The notes under the pieces are model-generated. The model was given only the letters and a program-made list of their open reading frames with translations, was not told the DNA's origin and did no database searches. Both the position numbers and the translations under genes were made by a program. Positions 60,052 through 64,000 of a stretch of DNA of 64,000 bases are shown here, piece by piece (within the stretch, counting starts at the first letter, position 1; each line of letters begins with the position of its first letter). Source of the DNA: Leptospira idonii (GTDB lineage Bacteria > Spirochaetota > Leptospiria > Leptospirales > Leptospiraceae); NCBI RefSeq assembly GCF_004770995.1, contig NZ_RQHW01000079.1, positions 108,628 through 172,627 on the forward strand, in the 5' to 3' direction.

Positions 60052-60148
60052 GGTAGTTCTCTTCTTGATGATTTCGATATTAAACTGACGCAACTACCAT
60101 GGAAAAATCTTTTCTTAGCAGTGGAATTCGATTTTTTTAGAAAACAGA

Positions 60149-61168
60149 ATGAATAGAGAAGTTTATCGAGTCGTTAAAACAGGTTCTTTGCAGGGATTAA
60201 AAAGAATGCAGGAAGAACTTCCTCCCCCCGGAGAAGATGAAGTTACCATACAAACAAAGGCGATTGGCCTGAATTTTGCGGATGTTTTTTCCATATTCGG
60301 ACTGTATTCTGCAACACCAAAGGGAAGTTTTATTCCCGGATTGGAGTATGCAGGAGTAGTGATTGCAAAAGGAAAAAACGTAAAAGAATTCAAAATAGGA
60401 GATTCCGTTTACGGAACGACTCGTTTCGGAGCTTACTCCACTCATTTGAATGTGGGAAAAAATTATGTGTTTCCACTTCCTAAAAAATGGAATTTTGCAC
60501 AAGGAGCTGCCTTCCCCGTACAAGCACTGACTGCATATTATGCTCTCATTCCTCTAGGTAATTTACAAAAATCACAAACTGTTTTGATTCATAGTGCCGC
60601 AGGAGGAGTAGGGCTTTTGGCGAATCGAATCGCAAAGAAGTGGAATGCATTTACCATCGGACTTGTAGGAGATGATACAAAACATTCTCTTCTCAAAGAA
60701 GAAGGATACGATGTGTGTATCACTCGTTCTTCTTCTTTTCAACAAGAGATGAAGCAAATTTTATCAGGAAAACGATTGGATTTAGTGTTAGAATGCACGG
60801 GAGGTCGTTATTTTCAGGACAGTTATGAATTATTATCACCTATGGGAAGATTGATTACCTATGGAAGTGCTGTTTTTACCCCCGGATCCTCACATCGAAA
60901 CTGGTTCCAACTTGCTTATCATTATCTAAGAAGACCTAAGATAGATCCTCTTTCGATGATTTCCGAGAATAAATCGGTGATGGGATTCAATTTGATATGG
61001 CTTTGGAATGAAATTGATGTCTTGAAAAAACATTTTGCATCATTAAACGAGCTTCATCTTGCTCCTCAAAGGATAGGAGAAGAGTTTTCATTCGATGATT
61101 TCAATCTTGCATTGGAAAAATTTAGATCAGGCAAAACAATTGGTAAGGTCGTTGTTACTCTTTCGTAG
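60149..61168 (+). CDS. zinc-type alcohol dehydrogenase-like / quinone oxidoreductase
   Basis: A 339-residue medium-chain dehydrogenase/reductase. The N-terminal LNFADVFSIFGLYS and GLEYAGVVIAKG, the AFPVQALTAYYAL hinge, VLIHSAAGGVGLLANRIAKK (NADPH-binding GGVG) and the C-terminal GKTIGKVVVTLS are typical of the quinone oxidoreductase (Qor/VAT-1) branch. It lacks the Cys/His zinc ligands of alcohol dehydrogenases. The substrate is not predictable. Confidence 0.85.
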   Translation: MNREVYRVVKTGSLQGLKRMQEELPPPGEDEVTIQTKAIGLNFADVFSIFGLYSATPKGSFIPGLEYAGVVIAKGKNVKEFKIGDSVYGTTRFGAYSTHLNVGKNYVFPLPKKWNFAQGAAFPVQALTAYYALIPLGNLQKSQTVLIHSAAGGVGLLANRIAKKWNAFTIGLVGDDTKHSLLKEEGYDVCITRSSSFQQEMKQILSGKRLDLVLECTGGRYFQDSYELLSPMGRLITYGSAVFTPGSSHRNWFQLAYHYLRRPKIDPLSMISENKSVMGFNLIWLWNEIDVLKKHFASLNELHLAPQRIGEEFSFDDFNLALEKFRSGKTIGKVVVTLS

Positions 61169-61235
61169 AATGAGTATTAGTTTGTTTTATCAAAAATAAA
61201 AAATGAAATAAAATTCTTACAAAAAATATTTTTTC

Positions 61236-61264
61236 TTTACAACAATATTGAGATGAATTAATTA
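61236..61264 (+). promoter_or_regulatory. candidate promoter for the Lys/Ala-repeat gene
   Basis: TTTACA (61236-61241) is followed after 17 bases by TAATTA (61259-61264), a reasonable sigma-70-type pair in an AT-rich gap, about 70 bases upstream of the mini-gene. The rest of the 61169-61335 gap shows no gene. The call is by pattern only. Confidence 0.25.
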
Positions 61265-61335
61265 TGTCGTATCAATCGACTGACTGTATGCCAAGGACAG
61301 AGGTTGTTTGAAATCAAAAGATAAGGACGATCACA

Positions 61336-61416
61336 ATGGTTGCTAAAAAGAAAGCTGCAAAAAAGAAAGCCGCAAAGAAAAAGGCTGCAAAGAAAAAAGC
61401 TGCGAAAAAGAAGTAA
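61336..61416 (+). CDS. tiny Lys/Ala-repeat protein (histone H1-like tail)
   Basis: A 26-residue gene. After MVA the whole product is KKKAA repeated four times and a final KKK (15 Lys and 9 Ala). AAGGA lies about 9 bases upstream of the ATG and a strong terminator follows, so it looks like a complete one-gene unit. The composition is that of histone H1-like tails in Chlamydia Hc1 and Bordetella BpH1, which bind DNA without sequence preference. DNA or RNA binding is inferred from charge; the lysine codons alternate AAA and AAG, as expected of a coding sequence. Confidence 0.65.
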   Translation: MVAKKKAAKKKAAKKKAAKKKAAKKK

Positions 61417-61473
61417 GCTGCTTATTTAACATAAGAACTCTTTACTTCGATTCGTTCGAATAAAGATTGTGTG

Positions 61474-61498
61474 AACCCGCAAAACCTGCGGGTTTTTT
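61474..61498 (+). terminator. intrinsic terminator after the Lys/Ala-repeat gene
   Basis: AACCCGCA and TGCGGGTT form an 8-bp stem with loop AAACC, and the run of T continues for four more bases. It lies 57 bases after the stop of the mini-gene and points to the plus strand. It also separates that gene from the convergent one that ends at 61517. Confidence 0.88.
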
Positions 61499-61516
61499 CA
61501 TTTTAAAAGGGTGTTT

Positions 61517-62098
61517 TTAGGCAATTGCCCGAGTAAAACCTCTTCTCGCCATGTAAATTCCAGGTTTTTTATCCGAATTCGGCCTTTCCAGTCCTATAAA
61601 TTGGAAATGATCCTTCTTGTTGATGGATTGAAACAGAGATTTGATTAATGAATCGATGTTAGGGTGGGAGACGTTCTTATACACCTTTTTCGATCCGTCT
61701 TTGCCCCAAATTTCCAAATGATCCGACTCAGGTAGCTTTAGAATCAAAGAACTGAGATCGTATCGTTTCATTAGAATGTGACAAGTGTCTTCGAAACCAA
61801 CTTCGGTGATGGCAGAGTGATCGAAAAAACCGAGTAAATAAAGAATGGAGGTGGGTTCTAACTTTCCGGAATCATCTGCGACCTTTTGAATTCCATCTAA
61901 AACTAAAAATCTTAGATTTTTAGATTGGAGCCATAGTTTTTGGTCTTCATGGCGCTTGAGATTTACTTCTTCGGAGAATCTTTTTTGAAAGACGGTGGAT
62001 AAAAAGAATCCGGAAGAATCTTTTCTTTCTTCAAAGATGCGTTCCATATCGAACGGCTCGAAGTCGAGGTTGAAATATTTGGTGTAAGTCTCTGCCAT
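61517..62098 (-). CDS. soluble protein of unknown function
   Basis: 193 residues, no signal peptide or membrane segment. The N-terminus FNLDFEPFDMERIFEERKDSSGFF and the central LRFLVLDGIQKVADDSGKLEPTSILYLLGFFDHSAI are distinctive, but I do not recognise the family. It is an alpha/beta mixture with a basic C-terminus (ARRGFTRAIA). The gene lies 57 bases after the SUFU-domain gene on the same strand, so the two may be co-transcribed. Confidence 0.6.
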   Translation of the reverse strand: MAETYTKYFNLDFEPFDMERIFEERKDSSGFFLSTVFQKRFSEEVNLKRHEDQKLWLQSKNLRFLVLDGIQKVADDSGKLEPTSILYLLGFFDHSAITEVGFEDTCHILMKRYDLSSLILKLPESDHLEIWGKDGSKKVYKNVSHPNIDSLIKSLFQSINKKDHFQFIGLERPNSDKKPGIYMARRGFTRAIA

Positions 62099-62155
62099 AA
62101 CATTCTTAGTAACGGTCAGAAACTTTTTTTTAATTCGTACTTTTTGTAACTACTT

Positions 62156-63304
62156 TCAGAATTCCAACATTCTACGTTCCGAATCGTGAAAAAAGGTAAA
62201 CCCTTCCTTTTTCCAAGTCTCCCAGAACTTCAAAGAACCTTCCCTCATAAAACAAAGTCTTTCTTCCGCAGAAATCGGAGTGAGTAATAGGAAGTTCACT
62301 CTTTTTCCGTTCTCGGAGATGAGTCCGTTGAGAGCAGGATAACTAGGATTTGTACCCGGATGAGAATCCAATTCATCGGTGATATTGTTAAAAACGAACC
62401 AACCGAAATCCAAATAGAGTTGATCCGGATCTTTTCTGGGATTTTGCAAAGTATGAGAGTGACCGAACCAGATTCCTGTGTTCCAAGGAAACTTAATCAT
62501 TTCACCTAAAACATGTTGGATCCATTGTTCGGAATGATCGTCCGTATCGGGAAGGAGTTTGATGGCGAAAACAAGTTCGATCCTAGTAAAATCTTCGAAT
62601 TTTTTATGATACAGTTCGACGGAGGGTTGGTTTTGTACGCTCATCCCAACGGTAGAGAAGACTTTAATGCCCGGAAATTCTTTGGGATAAAAAGATGCGA
62701 TTCCTAAAGAAGGATACTTTCCTCCGTCAGCGGACCAATATTTATCGTGTTTGCCCAGTTTCTCTTCTAAGAATTGCAGTCGAAGGCTTTGTGCTTTTTT
62801 CCAATGGTCTTTTGCAGAGACCCCTTCCCAAAATTTTCTAGCTTGGTTGACTCTTTCCGCAATCACTCCGCTTTTCCCATCACCTAACGGAGAGGCGGCG
62901 ATTGCTTCTTCTTTTGCTTCTTTAGAATAACCGTGAACCCCTTTGATCCCGGACCAAGGAGGAAGATAAGCATAGAGTTCTTCGTCCAAAAACAAAGCGA
63001 CTGCATCTCCTTCTTCGGACCAGATAAAATGAATTTCATCTTCTTTTAAACTGGGAAGACCTTGCGGATTGTTGACTTCCGCTTTTGTTAAGAGAGGTGC
63101 AAGTCCTTGGTCGAAATCTTCCGGGTCTCTCTCTTCAGGAGCATCGATTCGATTGCGAATCCAGAGAGTTTTCATCGGCCATTCCGGATTGTTATGGGAT
63201 TGTAAATACAGATAAATGGTTCTTCCGTCGTCTTCTAGGAAGGCAGTAAAAGAACCATAAGGGTTTGTCTCTTGGTAGAGAACCTTAGGTTTTTCAGGGT
63301 TCAT
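62156..63304 (-). CDS. SUFU (suppressor-of-fused) domain protein
   Basis: 382 residues, soluble. The C-terminal 200 residues fit the bacterial SUFU fold: FSTVGMSVQ, FTRIELVFAIKLLPD, WIQHVLGEMIKFPWNTGIWFGHSHTL and VNFLLLTPIS. The N-terminal 180 residues (beta-rich, including PYGSFTAFLEDDGRTIYLYLQ) are unfamiliar. Bacterial SUFU proteins often appear as immunity proteins in toxin systems; no toxin gene is visible here. The ATG overlaps the previous stop as TAATG. Confidence 0.72.
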   Translation of the reverse strand: MNPEKPKVLYQETNPYGSFTAFLEDDGRTIYLYLQSHNNPEWPMKTLWIRNRIDAPEERDPEDFDQGLAPLLTKAEVNNPQGLPSLKEDEIHFIWSEEGDAVALFLDEELYAYLPPWSGIKGVHGYSKEAKEEAIAASPLGDGKSGVIAERVNQARKFWEGVSAKDHWKKAQSLRLQFLEEKLGKHDKYWSADGGKYPSLGIASFYPKEFPGIKVFSTVGMSVQNQPSVELYHKKFEDFTRIELVFAIKLLPDTDDHSEQWIQHVLGEMIKFPWNTGIWFGHSHTLQNPRKDPDQLYLDFGWFVFNNITDELDSHPGTNPSYPALNGLISENGKRVNFLLLTPISAEERLCFMREGSLKFWETWKKEGFTFFHDSERRMLEF

Positions 63305-63639
63305 TAAAATTTATGAGCTACGATTCTTTTTTTAAAATTTTCTAACAGTCGGGCAATCTCATCGTCCATTCCCGACTCGAAATAGATTTCAGGATAATAA
63401 GCGGAAGCATTGCGAAGCCCTTTGAGTTCGGGTTCGTTCCATTTGCGGTAGTTCTTGAGAGAGTTCCAGGTTTCTTCCGAAACTTCCAAACCTTGTTTTT
63501 TTGCATCTAAGAAGGATTGAACCGTGCGTGTGGGAGTCATTCTGTTAGTAGAGTATTTGCTTAGATACCACCTTTCCAACAAATTTTTCTGCCCGATTTT
63601 AAAAAAACATCCGGCCTTGATCGAAGTGAAATCTATCAT
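63304..63639 (-). CDS. small protein preceding SUFU gene, unknown function
   Basis: Up to 111 residues; an internal ATG at 63540 would give 78 residues starting MTPTRTVQ. The mature part is helical and charged (SEETWNSLKNYRKWNEPELKGL, DDEIARLLENFKKRIV). Neither start has a good ribosome site. It is coupled to the SUFU gene by the TAATG overlap. No family is recognised. Confidence 0.55.
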   Translation of the reverse strand: MIDFTSIKAGCFFKIGQKNLLERWYLSKYSTNRMTPTRTVQSFLDAKKQGLEVSEETWNSLKNYRKWNEPELKGLRNASAYYPEIYFESGMDDEIARLLENFKKRIVAHKF

Positions 63640-63709
63640 AAGCAGATGGGCGCCTCGAATTTGTTAGTTGATAAGTATATTTACAAGCCTCGACCGCGCT
63701 CTTCGCTCC

Positions 63710-63842
63710 AATGAAACGAAAACCGACTCTCTTAAAGCAACGAAACCAGTTTCTCACGGTGGCGGAGACTAGGATGGTCGAAGCTCGGGAGTCGAAACAG
63801 GAAGTTTCGCGACCGAGAGTGTGAAACAGGTTTCGTTTCATT
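63710..63842. repeat. 133-bp imperfect palindromic element
   Basis: AATGAAACGAAA (63710-63721) is exactly inverted at 63831-63842 (TTTCGTTTCATT). A second pair, AACGAAACCAGTTTCTCAC (63739-63757) and GTGTGAAACAGGTTTCGTT (63819-63837), matches at 17 of 19 positions. Between them GTCGAAAC and GTTTCGCGAC form an inner hairpin. The rest of the 63640-63935 gap holds no gene, but has another hairpin: CCCCGCCC (63875-63882) with GGGTGGGG (63891-63898). This resembles a mobile or extragenic repeat; copy number is unknown. Confidence 0.55.
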
Positions 63843-63935
63843 TCTGCTGCGATCGCTGGCGCAGGGTATTATCTCCCCGCCCTGACCATTGGGTGGGGTG
63901 ATCCTGGAGTTCCTACCAAAAAACGGACAGAAAAA

Positions 63936-64000
63936 TCAAGCAATCCTTTGATCATATATCTTACGAAATTCCATAGGACTTGTAAAGTCCAAAGTAGAAT
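63936..64000 (-). mobile_element. probable C-terminal end of an IS3-family transposase (cut by window end)
   Basis: The minus-strand frame ending at the TGA (63936-63938) reads STLDFTSPMEF followed by about nine residues to the stop. IS3-family OrfB proteins commonly end this way (a ser/thr-leu-x-SPMEF segment). Only about 20 codons are inside the window, so this is a short match. The flank at 63883-63912 (TGACC, then ATCCTGGAGTTCC) could include an IS end, but no second end is available for comparison. Confidence 0.4.

Noticed and set aside
58494..60148. Glycine riboswitch upstream of the glycine-cleavage genes
   Set aside because: The space before gcvT is under 100 bases and shared with a divergent gene; I saw no paired aptamer elements.
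61717..63304. Complete toxin-immunity module around the SUFU gene
   Set aside because: Neither flanking gene shows a toxin domain or delivery signal, so only the SUFU protein itself is supported.
63599..63841. 80-codon open frame on the minus strand across the palindromic element
   Set aside because: It follows the inverted repeats rather than any protein family and overlaps the start of the small gene before the SUFU gene.

Overview
The window looks like chromosomal DNA of a spirochaete of the genus Leptospira, more likely a saprophyte-type than a pathogen. Supporting signs are two Leptospira-typical protein families (a DUF1577-like protein at 13438-14616 and a DUF1564-like protein at 54430-55023), relaxed spirochaetal lipoprotein signals, a flgN-flgK-flgL-fliW-csrA cluster, a modest GC content, and frequent TTG/GTG starts. 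The species assignment is inference. The window is dense with genes and mostly housekeeping or envelope-related. I saw no rRNA, tRNA, CRISPR array or prophage.

Layout. 0.1-11.7 kb, minus strand: a GLUG/Ig-like lipoprotein, then (in transcription order from 11.7 kb downward) an OmpR-family response regulator, its histidine kinase, argJ, a degenerate SpoIIE-like membrane protein, an intact SpoIIE-type PP2C phosphatase, an M50-type membrane peptidase, a UDP-glucuronate decarboxylase and an orphan transhydrogenase alpha subunit. These are nearly all overlapping or a few bases apart, so they may form one 10-kb transcription unit. 11.8-14.6 kb, minus: a PilZ/DUF1577-like gene, a small membrane protein, an ECF sigma factor and two small membrane proteins, all chained. 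14.6-17.8 kb: an exported protein with aat, a lipoprotein, a DUF962 protein, a small zinc-binding protein and a 59-residue DUF1289 gene. 17.9-22.4 kb, plus: the flagellar hook-junction cluster ending in the FliW/CsrA regulatory pair. 22.4-24 kb: a VOC protein, a DUF374 acyltransferase and OsmC. 24-32.7 kb: recC-recB-recD and a cytochrome c lipoprotein. 32.7-36.8 kb, minus: a metallophosphoesterase, a GH31 lipoprotein resembling sulfoquinovosidase, and a rhodanese-fold protein. 36.9-41.6 kb, plus: an exported protein, an HtrA-like protease, a protease-dead relative, and a receiver-GHKL regulator. 41.6-46.2 kb: an outer-membrane barrel, a flippase, PAP2 and PlsC (envelope lipids and polysaccharide). 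46.3-49.7 kb: fused isobutyryl-CoA mutase IcmF. 49.7-54.4 kb: a membrane protein with a voltage-sensor-like helix, a transglutaminase, a lipoprotein and RluA. 54.4-60.1 kb, minus: a DUF1564-like protein, a 2Fe-2S ferredoxin and gcvT-gcvH-gcvP. 60.1-64 kb: a quinone-oxidoreductase-like MDR protein, a tiny Lys/Ala-repeat protein with its own terminator, two unrecognised genes around a SUFU-domain protein, then a repeat-rich end with a probable IS3-family transposase tail running off the window.

The main pattern I would follow up is that apparently inactive enzymes sit beside, or take the place of, active ones. A phosphatase-dead SpoIIE-like protein overlaps a live SpoIIE phosphatase. A triad-less HtrA-like protein overlaps a live HtrA. 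A two-domain rhodanese lacks its cysteine. A sulfoquinovosidase-like GH31 has lost the arginine expected to read the sulfonate. Other points worth a look are an ECF sigma factor with no canonical start codon, a voltage-sensor-like helix without a pore, an 11-bp-period triple repeat upstream of the response regulator, and two genes under 60 codons (DUF1289 and the Lys/Ala-repeat protein).
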